Origin: Sphingobium sp. JS3065
GTDB lineage: Bacteria; Pseudomonadota; Alphaproteobacteria; Sphingomonadales; Sphingomonadaceae
DNA length: 64,000 nt
Direction: 5' to 3'
Assembly (NCBI RefSeq): GCF_026427355.1
Contig: NZ_CP102664.1
Location: forward strand, 62,001-126,000
The position numbers and the translations under genes were made by a program. Position 1 is the stretch's first letter. Each line of letters begins with the position of its first letter. Of the stretch, positions 7,705-21,603 are shown piece by piece. Under the pieces are notes generated by a model. It was given only the letters and a program-made list of their open reading frames with translations. It made no database searches and was not told the DNA's origin.

Positions 7705-8598
7705 CCGGAATCGCCTGGCGCGGATATGCTCCCGCCAGGCGATGTACAGGCCGCTCGCGATGATCAGCGCGGCGCCGATCCAGGTCGTCGCCATCGGCCA
7801 ATTGCCCCAGATCGCCCAGCCGAGCAGCGTCGTCCAGATGATCGAACTATAGTCCATGGGCAGCACCACCGACACGGGCGCCCAGCGCAGGGCGGCGGTC
7901 ATGCAGATTTGCGCGATGCCGCCCGTCACGCCGATCAGCAGCAGCAGCGCCCATGTCGCGGCGTCATGGGTCTGCCCATAGAAGACCATGGCCGCGCCCA
8001 GCGGCGGCAGGGACAGCATGGTGAACCAGAAGACGATGACCCCGGCATTTTCCGTCCGCCCCAGTTCACGCAGGATCAGGCTGACGCTGGCGGTGACGAA
8101 CGCGGCGGACAGGGCGACCGCCACGCCGACCGCGGGGAAATGCCCCGCATCGGGCCGGACCATCACGATCACGCCCAGAAAACCGACCAGCACCGCGCTC
8201 CACCGGTGGATGCCGGTCGCCTCGCGCAGGATCAGCGCGGACAATATGGTGCCGAAGATCGGCATGGTGAAACCGATGGTCACCGCCTCCGCCGGGAGCA
8301 GCAGGATATAGGACAGGAAATTGAGCACCATGCCGGTCATGCCGATGACCATGCGCGTGGCGTGGACGCCGATGCGCCGGGTCCGGACTGATGCGATGCC
8401 GGTGGTGGAGGCGATCCAGGCGATGACCACCGGCAGGGCTAGCGCCTGCCGGTAGAACAAGGATTCGACCACATGCACGCCGCGCGCGTCGGCCAGCCTG
8501 ACCGTCACGAACATGATCGACAGACAGATCACCGCAACCAGCCGCAGGCCGATGGCGGTGAGCGGACGATGCGGACGGCTGGAGGAAACAGACGGCAC
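7696..8598 (-). CDS. EamA-family (DMT) inner-membrane transporter
   Basis: A 300-residue polytopic protein with about ten predicted transmembrane helices arranged as two EamA repeats (about residues 15-145 and 155-290). The drug/metabolite transporter superfamily includes exporters of amino acids, purines and unknown metabolites. MPIFGTILSALILREATG and PMDYSSIIWTTLLGWAIWGN are the conserved helix-4/9-like segments. The Arg/His-rich C-terminus suggests a cytoplasmic end. The substrate cannot be predicted. It converges on the OsmC-type gene with a 9-base overlap. Confidence 0.88.
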   Translation of the reverse strand: MPSVSSSRPHRPLTAIGLRLVAVICLSIMFVTVRLADARGVHVVESLFYRQALALPVVIAWIASTTGIASVRTRRIGVHATRMVIGMTGMVLNFLSYILLLPAEAVTIGFTMPIFGTILSALILREATGIHRWSAVLVGFLGVIVMVRPDAGHFPAVGVAVALSAAFVTASVSLILRELGRTENAGVIVFWFTMLSLPPLGAAMVFYGQTHDAATWALLLLIGVTGGIAQICMTAALRWAPVSVVLPMDYSSIIWTTLLGWAIWGNWPMATTWIGAALIIASGLYIAWREHIRARRFRSA

Positions 8599-8698
8599 GC
8601 GACCGCCTTAGCCCCGCCGTCGGAGGACGCAACAGCTTAAGCGCGGTTTCGCCTGGCCCCTTAGGCCGAACGGCAGGGAAGGGTGGATTTCCGTCGCC

Positions 8699-8720
8699 CC
8701 CCTCCCGCCTGCGGGAGGGG
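8699..8720. repeat. Compact palindrome CCCCTCCCGC-CT-GCGGGAGGGG
   Basis: A perfect 10-bp stem with a 2-base loop, between the methyltransferase stop (8746) and the EamA start (8598). It has no U-run. It may act as a processing or termination-associated hairpin for the methyltransferase transcript, or be another member of the local GC-rich repeat families. Confidence 0.6.
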
Positions 8721-8745
8721 AATGTCCCGGAGTGCCCAATCCCCG

Positions 8746-9552
8746 CTATTTCACCGGCTTGCGAAAGCGCAGCGTCATCCGGTCGCTTTCCCCGACGGCC
8801 AGATATTTCGCCTTGTCGACCTCTCCATTGCGCAGCGTGGGGGGAAGCGTCCACACGCCCTTTTCCCAATCGGCGGTGTCCCTGGGATTGGCGTTGATCT
8901 CCGACGACCCCGCATATTCGAAGCCTGCTGCCTCCGCGATCCGGCGGATGGTCGAAACCTTCAAATAACCGCTGCTCTTTTCCAGCGCCGCGTCGCGCCC
9001 TTCGGGCAGGCGATGATCGACGATGCCCAATGTCCCGCCCGGCTTCAGCAGATCGTAAAAGCTCTTGAAGGTCGCAGCTTCGGTGCCGCCCATCACCATA
9101 TTGTGGACATTGCGAAAGGTAAGCAGCGTGTCGACGCTGCCTGCCGGGATCAGGCCGCTCTGGTCGGGAAAGGCAACCAGCTTCACCTTGCCGTAAACCT
9201 CCGGCTTCGCGGCCAGGAACGCCTTGTAACCGTCCAGACCGCGCCCGGTCGGCTGGAGCGCGTAGAAGCTGCCCTTATGATGCAGCAGGGGCGCCAGGAT
9301 TTCCGTGTACCAACCGCCGCTGGGCGCATATTCAACCACGGTCTGGTCCGGCTTCACCCCGAAAAAGGCAAGCGTTTCAGCCGGGTGGCGATATGTGTCG
9401 CGGGCGATGTTGGCGGGCGTGCGGCTGGGCGCGGCGACCGCGGCGGCGATCGGATCGGCCGCCTGATGATGCCCCGCATGCTGGGCGGCGAGCGGAAGCA
9501 GTGGCAGGGAGAGGCCAGCCAGCAGCAGGGCGGCGCGGGCGAGACGGGTCAT
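8746..9552 (-). CDS. Exported class I SAM-methyltransferase-like protein
   Basis: A 268-residue protein with a signal peptide (MTRLARAALLLAGLSLPLLP, cleavage near AAQ-H) followed by a Rossmann methyltransferase fold: VVEYAPSGGWYTEILAPLL in place of the usual glycine-rich motif I, and LLKPGGTLGIVDH as motif for strand 5. Such predicted periplasmic methyltransferases form a family in proteobacteria; since SAM is cytoplasmic, their activity is unclear. The ATG at 9552 has GAGAGG seven bases upstream; ATGs at 9570 and 9600 are alternatives that lengthen the n-region. Confidence 0.82.
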   Translation of the reverse strand: MTRLARAALLLAGLSLPLLPLAAQHAGHHQAADPIAAAVAAPSRTPANIARDTYRHPAETLAFFGVKPDQTVVEYAPSGGWYTEILAPLLHHKGSFYALQPTGRGLDGYKAFLAAKPEVYGKVKLVAFPDQSGLIPAGSVDTLLTFRNVHNMVMGGTEAATFKSFYDLLKPGGTLGIVDHRLPEGRDAALEKSSGYLKVSTIRRIAEAAGFEYAGSSEINANPRDTADWEKGVWTLPPTLRNGEVDKAKYLAVGESDRMTLRFRKPVK

Positions 9553-9660
9553 CGGCAATCCTCTCTTCATGGGGAAGCCGATGATGTGCCGGTGATGCAA
9601 GGCCAGCGCAAGCGGATCGTCGGGAAATTTCCTGCCCGCAACAGATCGTTACGATGCAGC

Positions 9661-11187
<1,527 letters not shown>

Positions 11188-11351
11188 GATTCTCCGCCGA
11201 AATGCTCTGGGTCTGATCTGATCGTTAAAGGTGAATAGAATGGAAACTTTGATAAATGGCTAATGCGCCGGGAACGGCGGCCACGCCCGGCCATGTCTTT
11301 GATGCCAGGCGTAATCTTGTGTCAGAGCGTTGGCCCAGACTGGCCGACAAC

Positions 11352-11389
11352 AAAAAAGGCCGCGCTCCTCATCGGAGCGCGGCCTTTTT
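11352..11389. terminator. Bidirectional rho-independent terminator after atpC
   Basis: An 11-bp stem GGCCGCGCTCC (11358-11368 with 11374-11384) is flanked by six A and five T residues. On the minus strand it follows the atpC stop by 31 bases and ends the atp operon. It can also function on the plus strand. Confidence 0.9.
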
Positions 11390-11419
11390 GGTTATTGGAC
11401 GGTCAGGCCGTGCGGCCTA

Positions 11420-11674
11420 TCAGCCAGCATGCTCCGCAAGGACGGTCAGGCCCTTTTCATTGACCTCGGCAAAGCCGCCGCGGACCGGGATGACTTCCGG
11501 CGCCGCGCCCGCGCTGGCGAAGATCTGCAACGCGCCGTCGCGGACGGTGGACATGAAGGGCGCGTGGCCCTCCAGCACGCCGAAGTCGCCATCGGTGCCG
11601 GGGACGACCACCTGATAGACCTCTTCCGAGCGGACGAGCTTTTCCGGGGTCACGAGTTCGAAATGCAGTGCCAT
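11420..11674 (-). CDS. atpC: F1 ATP synthase subunit epsilon (short form)
   Basis: An 84-residue epsilon subunit of the F1 head. The beta-sandwich domain is complete: [40 protein letters not shown] and [17 protein letters not shown]. The protein stops there, so the C-terminal two-helix domain that can inhibit rotation in E. coli-type epsilon (about 135 residues) is absent. The start at 11674 is set by homology; the upstream extension is encoded by an intergenic repeat. It is the last gene of atpH-A-(lysE)-G-D-C and is followed by a terminator. Confidence 0.94.
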   Translation of the reverse strand: MALHFELVTPEKLVRSEEVYQVVVPGTDGDFGVLEGHAPFMSTVRDGALQIFASAGAAPEVIPVRGGFAEVNEKGLTVLAEHAG

Positions 11675-11684
11675 TCTATTCTTC

Positions 11685-11820
11685 TCCCCCCTCCCTTCCA
11701 GGGAGGGGCCGGGGGTGGGTGCCATCGCAGAGCGATGGCCTGCGCCCTAGCCGAAAGGCAGGAAGCTCGCTTCCGCTCGCTACCCACCCCTTGATCCCCT
11801 CCCTGGAAGAGAGGGGAGAC
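11685..11820. repeat. GC-rich palindromic repeat between atpD and atpC
   Basis: Outer arms CCCCTCCCTTCCAGGGAGGGG-like at the left and CCCCTCCCTGGAAGAGAGGGG-like at the right bracket a spacer with an internal ATCGCAGAGCGAT palindrome. It occupies nearly all of the 155-base atpD-atpC gap. Within a polycistronic transcript it would fold into a large hairpin. Confidence 0.7.
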
Positions 11821-11829
11821 TTTGGTTGC

Positions 11830-13314
<1,485 letters not shown>

Positions 13315-14199
13315 TTAGAGGGCTTCGGCGCCCGAGATGATTTCGACCAGTTCGGTGGTGATCGCGGCCTGGCGGCTGCGGTTATACTGAATGGTCAGCT
13401 TGTTGATGAGGTCGCCGGCATTGCGGGTCGCATTGTCCATGGCGGTCATCGACGCGCCCTGTTCGGATGCGTTGTTTTCCAGCAGCGCCTTGAAAATCTG
13501 CACCGTGATGTTGCGCGGCAGCAGGTCGTCCAGGATCGCTTCCTCGCTCGGCTCATATTCCACCGTCGCGCCGATGGCGTTGCTGTCGGCGTCCTCCGGA
13601 ATCTTGACCGGGATGATCTGCTGTTCGGTCGGAATCTGGGCGAGCGCCGACTTGAAGCGCGAGAAGAAGAGGTGTGCGACGTCGAACTTGCCGTTCAGAT
13701 ACATGTCCGTCAGTTCATGCGCGACCCGCTCGGCCTGATCGTAACCCGGTTCCTTGACGCCGGTAGTGTCGAACTGGGCGACGATCATGCCGGGAAAGGT
13801 GCGGTTGATGACCGGACGGCCCTTGCGGCCGATGAGGTAGAAGCGGACGGTCTTGCCCTGCTGGATCAGCTCGTCGGCCTTGGCGCGGGCGGCCTTGACG
13901 ATGTTGGCGTTGAACGCGCCTGCCAGGCCACGGTCGGAATTGGCGACGACCAGCAGATGGACGTCGTCCTTGCCGGTGCCGGCCAGCAGCGGGGAAGCGC
14001 CTTCGCCCGAACCGCCCGCGATCTTCGAAGCGAGGCTGGCGACGACCGCTTCCAGACGGCTGCTATAGGGGCGGGCGGCTTCGGCGGCGGCCTGCGCCTT
14101 GCGCAGCTTCGCGGCGGCCACCATCTGCTTGGCCTTGGTGATCTTCTGGGTCGACTTCACCGACCCGATGCGCAGCTTCAGTTCCTTGAGGCTAGCCAT
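13315..14199 (-). CDS. atpG: F1 ATP synthase subunit gamma
   Basis: A 294-residue central stalk subunit that couples proton-driven rotation to catalysis. The N-terminal [20 protein letters not shown] (long coiled coil) and the C-terminal [20 protein letters not shown] pairing helix are diagnostic. The ATG at 14199 lies 3 bases beyond the stop of a LysE-family gene that separates it from atpA. No strong ribosome site is visible ahead of it, which suggests coupling to translation of that upstream gene. Confidence 0.99.
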   Translation of the reverse strand: MASLKELKLRIGSVKSTQKITKAKQMVAAAKLRKAQAAAEAARPYSSRLEAVVASLASKIAGGSGEGASPLLAGTGKDDVHLLVVANSDRGLAGAFNANIVKAARAKADELIQQGKTVRFYLIGRKGRPVINRTFPGMIVAQFDTTGVKEPGYDQAERVAHELTDMYLNGKFDVAHLFFSRFKSALAQIPTEQQIIPVKIPEDADSNAIGATVEYEPSEEAILDDLLPRNITVQIFKALLENNASEQGASMTAMDNATRNAGDLINKLTIQYNRSRQAAITTELVEIISGAEAL

Positions 14200-14202
14200 A
14201 GT

Positions 14203-14829
14203 TCAAACATTCCGAGCAAGGGCCAGACGGCCCGCGAGACCAAAGAAACCGACGCCCATGGCGCCTTCGAACCAGCGCATCGCGCTGCTCTGCCCGACCC
14301 TGCGCCCCGCCCTGGTGGCGAGGGCCGCCAGAAGGGCGCACCAGAGGAAGCCCAGCACATAGACGATCGCGATCAGCAGCATGCCCTGCCACGGCGCGTC
14401 TGGGCCGGTGCCGACGAACTGCGGCAGCGCGGCGAGGAAGAAGATCGCGACCTTCGGGTTCAGCACGGTGCTGATGAACCCCTGGGCGAAGGGCGATCCG
14501 CCGATCCGCATCCTGGGCGCTTCCGAAGCGGGCGACGGCCTGATCGCGCCGCGCAGCATCGAAAGACCCAGCCATGCAAGGTAGATCGCGCCCGCGATCT
14601 TCACCGTCATGAACAGCCCCGGCACCGCGTTCAGCACGCTCAGGAAACCGAAGCCGCACAGCGCCATGTAGAACAGCCCGCCAAGCTGGATGCCGCCGAT
14701 CGCCGCCATCCCCGCCTTCAGCCCACGGCGCGCCGCGTGCCCGGCCACCAGCATGGTGTCCGGTCCCGGCAGCAGCACCAGACCGATCGACATCACGGTC
14801 CAGGCAAGAAGGGAATGGGCGGTCAGCAT
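14203..14829 (-). CDS. LysE/RhtB-family amino-acid exporter, inside the atp operon
   Basis: A 208-residue inner-membrane protein with about six hydrophobic helices. LLPGPDTMLVAGHAARRGLK is the LysE/RhtB signature near residues 18-40. Family members export amino acids or homoserine-lactone-like compounds; the substrate here is unknown. It is inserted between atpA and atpG in the same orientation, with only 3 bases to atpG and about 120 bases (containing a REP element) to atpA. Gene order atpH-A-G-D-C is otherwise intact, so this looks like a later insertion. Sequence composition does not stand out from its neighbours. Confidence 0.9.
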   Translation of the reverse strand: MLTAHSLLAWTVMSIGLVLLPGPDTMLVAGHAARRGLKAGMAAIGGIQLGGLFYMALCGFGFLSVLNAVPGLFMTVKIAGAIYLAWLGLSMLRGAIRPSPASEAPRMRIGGSPFAQGFISTVLNPKVAIFFLAALPQFVGTGPDAPWQGMLLIAIVYVLGFLWCALLAALATRAGRRVGQSSAMRWFEGAMGVGFFGLAGRLALARNV

Positions 14830-14860
14830 CTAAATCAAACGACTCTCTACTTCCTCATTC

Positions 14861-14939
14861 GTCATCCCGGCGAAAGCTGGGATCTCGTGCGGCCAGGCCA
14901 TGCCTTATCGCCTGAGACCCCAGCTTGCGCCGGGGTGAC
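14861..14939. repeat. REP-type element between atpA and the lysE-type gene
   Basis: GTCATCCCGGCGAAAGCTGG (from 14861) and the inverted partner CAGCTTGCGCCGGGGTGAC (ending 14939) form a long imperfect hairpin with a variable centre. It is the same family as 3291-3367. It ends 9 bases from the atpA stop codon. Confidence 0.8.
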
Positions 14940-14947
14940 GGGCCAGA

Positions 14948-17034
<2,087 letters not shown>

Positions 17035-17244
17035 GCGCTTACCGTCCTCCACTCGATTCCCGGCACTTGATTTGCCGGTCATGCAAAAAAGGGGGCGCGG
17101 TCTGTCCGTCCCGGTCCCCTGTTGGGGGGCCGGTTAGCAGTGGGATTGTGACTATGCAAGCCATGGAACGCGATTCCATCGTCAGGATGAAATCATCGCG
17201 ATTTGCCTGAGTTTTTATGACGCCGAAATCGGATATGCCAACGG

Positions 17245-18813
17245 TTATTTTCCGGCGTCCGGCGGGGCCAGCCGACCCTTCTGGCAATGATAGACGATCC
17301 GCTCATTGGGCTGGGCGGGCAACATGGCGGCCAGATCGTTGTGCAGGGCCGCGATTTTCCCCCGCAGCGCGGAATCGCCGCTGCACCCCTTGATCGGCCC
17401 GTTTCCAAGGGCGCGGGCCTTGGCCATGGTGTCGATATCGGGCAGCCAGCGCTGGACCCGCAGCGTGCCCGTCGCGGGGTCGAAGCGGCTGACGGTCACG
17501 AAATTATGGTCGCCCGGCACGCTGGCGCGCTGCCATCCGGTGCCGGATGAGACATATTGGACATTGCCGTTGACACAGCCCCCCTCGGCCCAATGGAACC
17601 CGATGTCATTGGGTTCCGACACGGTGAGCCGGCTGCGATTCACGTCGACCCGACAGATATTGTCGCCCGCCCAGGCATAGGCGCCGTTGCCGGTGACGCT
17701 CTGGTCATCGGGCAGGGCGATGCGCTCATCGATGCTGGAAAAGCTGGGTTTCAGGAAGAACAGCCCGATGGCCCCGAACAGCAACAGCCCGCCGCCCGCC
17801 AGCCACCAGGTCGCGCGCCTTTCCCGCCCCTGGCTGTAGAACATCCCGCCCGCGCCCAGCCCCAGCACCGCCAGCGCCAGCAGCACGGCGGCGCCCGCCA
17901 TGGCATTTTCGCGGGCGGAGATGACGTCGCGCTCCGCCGTGTCGCGGGCCTTGTCCATCGCGGCTTCGCGGGCGTCGGCGCGGGCGCGCTCGGACTGTTC
18001 GCTCCGCGCTTCCTCCCGCTGGGTCAGCGCGGCCTCGGCGGCGTCGGCTTCGGCCATGGACCGGCAGGGGACGACGGTATGCAGCGACGAAACCCCCGCC
18101 TGCCGCAGGAAAGAGGCGACCTCGCGCCAGGAAACGGCGAATCCGAACTCCGCGTCATTGCCGTCAGACACCGACCCGAAACTGTTGACCCCCAGCACCC
18201 GGCCGCAATCGTCCACCAGCGGCCCGCCGCTGTTTCCCGCCGCCAGCGGCGCGGTGTGCAGCACCGTGTCGAAGCTCTGGCTGGACCGTCCGGACGACAC
18301 GTTGCCGCTGGTCTTCACCGTGCCCAGCGGCTCGACCAGTTGCTTCAGGCCCAGCCCCTGCGCACGGTCGACCGTGCCGGGATAGCCGATGGCGGTGACA
18401 TGCTGACCGTCGCTCACCGCCCCGGCGTAAAAGGTGCTGACCGGCAGAAGGCCTTCCTCCAACTGGATCAGCGCCAGGTCGTTGCCGGGCGAAAAGGCGA
18501 TGATCCTGCCGCCATAGGTCTTCGTCCCCTCCGAAGGGATGACGCCGATGACGAGATTCTTCTCCTCCCGCGCCAGTTCGACCACATGGGCGTTGGTGAC
18601 GATCTTGTCCGGCGCGACGGCGAAGCCGCTGCCATGCCCCACGAAATAGGCGTCGGAACCGTTGGTCGCGACCAGCACGACGCGCACCACGCCGCGGGCG
18701 GCGGCGGCGATGTCCTGCTGCTCCCCATGCGCGCTCATCGGCACGGCGAGGGTAAGGAGCGCGGCCAGAACGCGGGCGAGGCGAAGGAGGTGAACGACCA
18801 TGGTTGGCGGCAT
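17245..18813 (-). CDS. Membrane-anchored trypsin-like serine protease with coiled coil
   Basis: A 522-residue protein with unusual layout: signal peptide/anchor (1-29), an S1C-type protease domain with His76 (TNAHVV), Asp112 (GNDLALI) and Ser195 (GNSGGPLV), then a charged Glu/Arg/Ala-rich coiled coil (about 252-302), two hydrophobic helices (306-325, 336-354) and a C-terminal extracytoplasmic domain of about 165 residues with Cys pairs. No PDZ domain is seen, unlike DegP/HtrA. The catalytic triad looks intact. The substrate is unknown; an envelope stress or quality-control role is inference. Start codons at 18813 or 18801 are both possible. Confidence 0.85.
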   Translation of the reverse strand: MPPTMVVHLLRLARVLAALLTLAVPMSAHGEQQDIAAAARGVVRVVLVATNGSDAYFVGHGSGFAVAPDKIVTNAHVVELAREEKNLVIGVIPSEGTKTYGGRIIAFSPGNDLALIQLEEGLLPVSTFYAGAVSDGQHVTAIGYPGTVDRAQGLGLKQLVEPLGTVKTSGNVSSGRSSQSFDTVLHTAPLAAGNSGGPLVDDCGRVLGVNSFGSVSDGNDAEFGFAVSWREVASFLRQAGVSSLHTVVPCRSMAEADAAEAALTQREEARSEQSERARADAREAAMDKARDTAERDVISARENAMAGAAVLLALAVLGLGAGGMFYSQGRERRATWWLAGGGLLLFGAIGLFFLKPSFSSIDERIALPDDQSVTGNGAYAWAGDNICRVDVNRSRLTVSEPNDIGFHWAEGGCVNGNVQYVSSGTGWQRASVPGDHNFVTVSRFDPATGTLRVQRWLPDIDTMAKARALGNGPIKGCSGDSALRGKIAALHNDLAAMLPAQPNERIVYHCQKGRLAPPDAGK

Positions 18814-18918
18814 TCATATGCGATGGCGGGACAGAGGCAATGCGCAAAAAGCGCGACGCCGCTTTTTGACCGCAAGCGGCGGGAAGTCTGCTGCCTTCCA
18901 CGCGGCTATCCCCTATGC

Positions 18919-19980
18919 ATGAACGAGATGACGCGAACCCAAGCCCCCCCACATCCCATGCCGGACGCCGATGCCTGCTGGGACGCCTTTCTGCGCCGGG
19001 ACCGCAGCTTCGACGGGCGGTTCGTGGGCGCGGTGCTGACCACCGGCATCTATTGCAAGCCAAGCTGCGCGGCGCGCCACCCCCGGCGGGAGAATATGAT
19101 CTTCCTGCCCGATCCGGATGCGGCGCGGGCGGCGGGTTTCCGCGCCTGCCTGCGCTGCCGCCCCGATGAGGTGGGGCGGGACCGGCTGGCGGTGGAGGCG
19201 GCCATCGCCTTCATCGCCGCCGCCGAGACGCCGCCTTCGCTGGAACAGGTCGCCGGTCATGCGGGCTATGCGCCGCATCATTTCCACCGGCTGTTCAAGC
19301 GGGAAACGGGCATGACGCCCGCCGCCTATGCCCGGTCGCTGCGCACGGAGCGGCTGAAAAACGCGCTGGAGGAAGGGGGCAGCGTCACCGGCGCCATCTA
19401 TGAAGCGGGCTATAATGCGCCCAGCCGCGCCTATGCCGATGCGGAACGGCATCTGGGCATGACGCCCAGCGCCTGGAAGGATGGCGGGCGGGGCGTGGCG
19501 ATTCGCCATGCGGTGGTGCCGACCGGCCTGGGTCCGGTGCTGGTCGCGGGCACGGAGCGGGGCCTGTGCCGGATCAGCTTCGACGAGGATGAAGCGGAAC
19601 TGCGCCGGCGCTTCCCCAAGGCGGAAATCCTGCCCGCCGACACGGCGCTCGCGGCCCTGGCGGCGCAGGTTGCCCGGTTGATCGACGATCCGGCCAAACC
19701 GCTGGACTTGCCGATGGATGTGCGCGGAACGGCCTTCCAGCAGGCGGTCTGGGCCGCGCTGCGGGCCATACCGCCGGGGGAGACGCGGACCTATGGCGAA
19801 ATCGCGGCGGCGATCGGCAGGCCGGGGGCGGTGCGGGCGGCGGGGACGGCGTGCGGCGGCAACAATCTGGCCGTGCTGATTCCCTGCCACCGGGTCTTGC
19901 GCAGCGACGGGAGCCTGGGCGGCTATGCCTATGGCGCAGAGCGCAAACAGGCCCTGCTGGAGCGGGAAAGACGGGGCTGA
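18919..19980 (+). CDS. ada: Ada: methylphosphotriester/O6-methylguanine methyltransferase and regulator
   Basis: A 353-residue bifunctional DNA-alkylation repair protein and transcriptional activator. The N-terminal zinc site holds Cys46, Cys50, Cys77 and Cys80 (GIYCKPSC, CLRC); Cys46 is the expected methyl acceptor from phosphotriesters. An AraC-type HTH spans about 95-185 (SLEQVAGHAGYAPHHFHRLF). The C-terminal MGMT domain has the active-site IPCHRV with Cys323 and the preceding FQQAVWAALRAIPPGETRTY. The ATG at 18919 or 18928 are both possible. Family members auto-activate after methylation. No alkB or other ada-regulon gene is adjacent. Confidence 0.96.
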   Translation: MNEMTRTQAPPHPMPDADACWDAFLRRDRSFDGRFVGAVLTTGIYCKPSCAARHPRRENMIFLPDPDAARAAGFRACLRCRPDEVGRDRLAVEAAIAFIAAAETPPSLEQVAGHAGYAPHHFHRLFKRETGMTPAAYARSLRTERLKNALEEGGSVTGAIYEAGYNAPSRAYADAERHLGMTPSAWKDGGRGVAIRHAVVPTGLGPVLVAGTERGLCRISFDEDEAELRRRFPKAEILPADTALAALAAQVARLIDDPAKPLDLPMDVRGTAFQQAVWAALRAIPPGETRTYGEIAAAIGRPGAVRAAGTACGGNNLAVLIPCHRVLRSDGSLGGYAYGAERKQALLERERRG

Positions 19981-20071
19981 ACCCACGCTTTTCGCTTTTC
20001 TTACAGCAGGCTATCCGCCATGAATGCGCCCTGGTTCGGGGGCGTTGCAGGGACCGTTGCAGGGGGTTAGC

Positions 20072-21580
20072 GTGAAGATTTGGGGGTATGGCGGGCTGCT
20101 GATGCTGGCGGGCGCGCTGGCGCTGCTTCCGGAGACGGCGCAGGCGGCATGGTTGCAGGCGAAGACCCGGCATTTCACCATCATGAGCGACGGCAGCGAA
20201 GCCAGGCTGCGCGAATTTGCCGAGAAGCTGGAAAAATTCGACGGCCTGCTCCGCCACGTGACCGGCATCACCGATCCGGAGGCGGGCAGTCCTGTCCATG
20301 TCTATCTGCTGTCCAACGACGCCAAGGTGAAGGCGCTGACGCGCAATTCCAATATCGGCGGCTTCTACACGACGTCGGATCGCTTCGCCTACGCCGTGCT
20401 GGCGCGGGGCATGAAGACCAGCGAATATGACATAGGCGCGCAGGACATATTGTTCCACGAATATACCCATCATTTCATGCTGCATCATTTCCCGGCGGCC
20501 TATCCGTCCTGGTATGTCGAGGGTTTCGCCGAATTCTTCTCCGTCGTGAAATTCCCCAGGGACGGATCGGTCCAGTTCGGCCTGATACCGATGGCGCGGG
20601 CGCCCACGCTGGTTCTGGATTCGCCCTATCCGTTGAAGGATCTGTTCGCCCGCGACACGGACGGGCTGGGGCTGCGGGATGGGGACCGCTATTATGGCAC
20701 GGCCTGGCTGCTCACCCATTATTACCAGTATAAGGCCGACCGCCGGGCCGAAATCAGCCATTATCTGAAGGATTTGACGGACGGCGTGCCGGACATGAAG
20801 CTGGACGGCTATTTCGCCGGCGGCATCGACGGGCTGGAAAAGGATCTGAAGGCCTATATGCGCCGTCCGCTGGCGGCATCGAAACTCATCCCCCAGGCGG
20901 TGACGGTCGGCGAGATCGCGATCGGCCCGGTCGATGCGGCGCGCGGCGCGCTGGTCGAGGATGAATTGCGGCTGATGCACCATCCCCGCACGGAGGATTT
21001 GCCTCGGATCGTCAGCGATATCCGCGCTACCGCCGCCAAATTCCCGTCCAGCGCCTATGCGGCGACGCTGCTGGCGGAGGCGGAATGGGAGGCGGAGGAA
21101 AAACCCGCGGCGCTGGCCGACGCCGACCGGGCCATCGCGCTCGATCCCGGATTGTCGCGCGCCCATAGCGTGCGGGCGCGCGTGCTGCTGGAACGGGCGC
21201 ATGACGATGACCGGGAGGAGGATTGGAAGGCGGCGCGGACCGCCATCGTCAAGGCGAATCGGGCCGATACCGAAGACCCGGTGCCGCTGGCGCTTTTCTA
21301 CCGCTATCATGCGATGAAGGGCGGGCCGGTGCCGGAGATCGGCTATGACGGCCTGGCCAAGGCCTATATGCTGCTGCCGCAGCGTCCGGAATATCGCATG
21401 GCCTATGTGCAGGCCCTTGCATTCCGGGGCGAATATGCCGCCGCCTCCCGCCTGCTCGATCCGCTGGCCTATTCGCCGCACCCGTCCGAAATGCGCGACG
21501 CCGCGCTGGACATGAAGAGGCGTTTCGATGCGGAGGCGGCTAGAGCGATTTCCAGTCAGATGGGATCATCTGGCATTTAA
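20072..21580 (+). CDS. Exported DUF1570-like zinc metallopeptidase with TPR region
   Basis: A 502-residue protein. I start at the GTG at 20072, which has AGGGGG six bases upstream and immediately gives a signal peptide (KIWGYGGLLMLAGALALLP, cleavage near AQA-A). The zincin motif HEYTH (129-133) with downstream WYVEGFAEFF (Glu150/Glu154) suggests a gluzincin-like active site, as in DUF1570 proteins. Helical repeats that look like TPRs follow from about residue 300 (YAATLLAEAEWEAEEKPAAL, LALFYRYHAM). The last residues (ISSQMGSSGI) and stop are encoded by an intergenic palindrome. The function is unknown. The gene follows ada on the same strand after 91 bases. Confidence 0.8.
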   Translation: MKIWGYGGLLMLAGALALLPETAQAAWLQAKTRHFTIMSDGSEARLREFAEKLEKFDGLLRHVTGITDPEAGSPVHVYLLSNDAKVKALTRNSNIGGFYTTSDRFAYAVLARGMKTSEYDIGAQDILFHEYTHHFMLHHFPAAYPSWYVEGFAEFFSVVKFPRDGSVQFGLIPMARAPTLVLDSPYPLKDLFARDTDGLGLRDGDRYYGTAWLLTHYYQYKADRRAEISHYLKDLTDGVPDMKLDGYFAGGIDGLEKDLKAYMRRPLAASKLIPQAVTVGEIAIGPVDAARGALVEDELRLMHHPRTEDLPRIVSDIRATAAKFPSSAYAATLLAEAEWEAEEKPAALADADRAIALDPGLSRAHSVRARVLLERAHDDDREEDWKAARTAIVKANRADTEDPVPLALFYRYHAMKGGPVPEIGYDGLAKAYMLLPQRPEYRMAYVQALAFRGEYAAASRLLDPLAYSPHPSEMRDAALDMKRRFDAEAARAISSQMGSSGI

Positions 21581-21588
21581 GAAATCGC
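21541..21588. repeat. Palindromic repeat forming the 3' end of the DUF1570 gene
   Basis: GCGATTTC (21545-21552) pairs with GAAATCGC (21581-21588), and CAGATG (21557-21562) pairs with CATCTG (21567-21572). The repeat supplies the last codons and the TAA stop (21578-21580) of the metallopeptidase gene. Confidence 0.75.
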
Positions 21589-21603
21589 GTTAAAACAAAG
21601 TAA

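Noticed and set aside
17557..18918. A long open frame on the plus strand that continues upstream of ada
   Set aside because: It is the antisense of the trypsin-like protease gene. The Ada family sequence begins only at 18919, so the upstream part is not coding.
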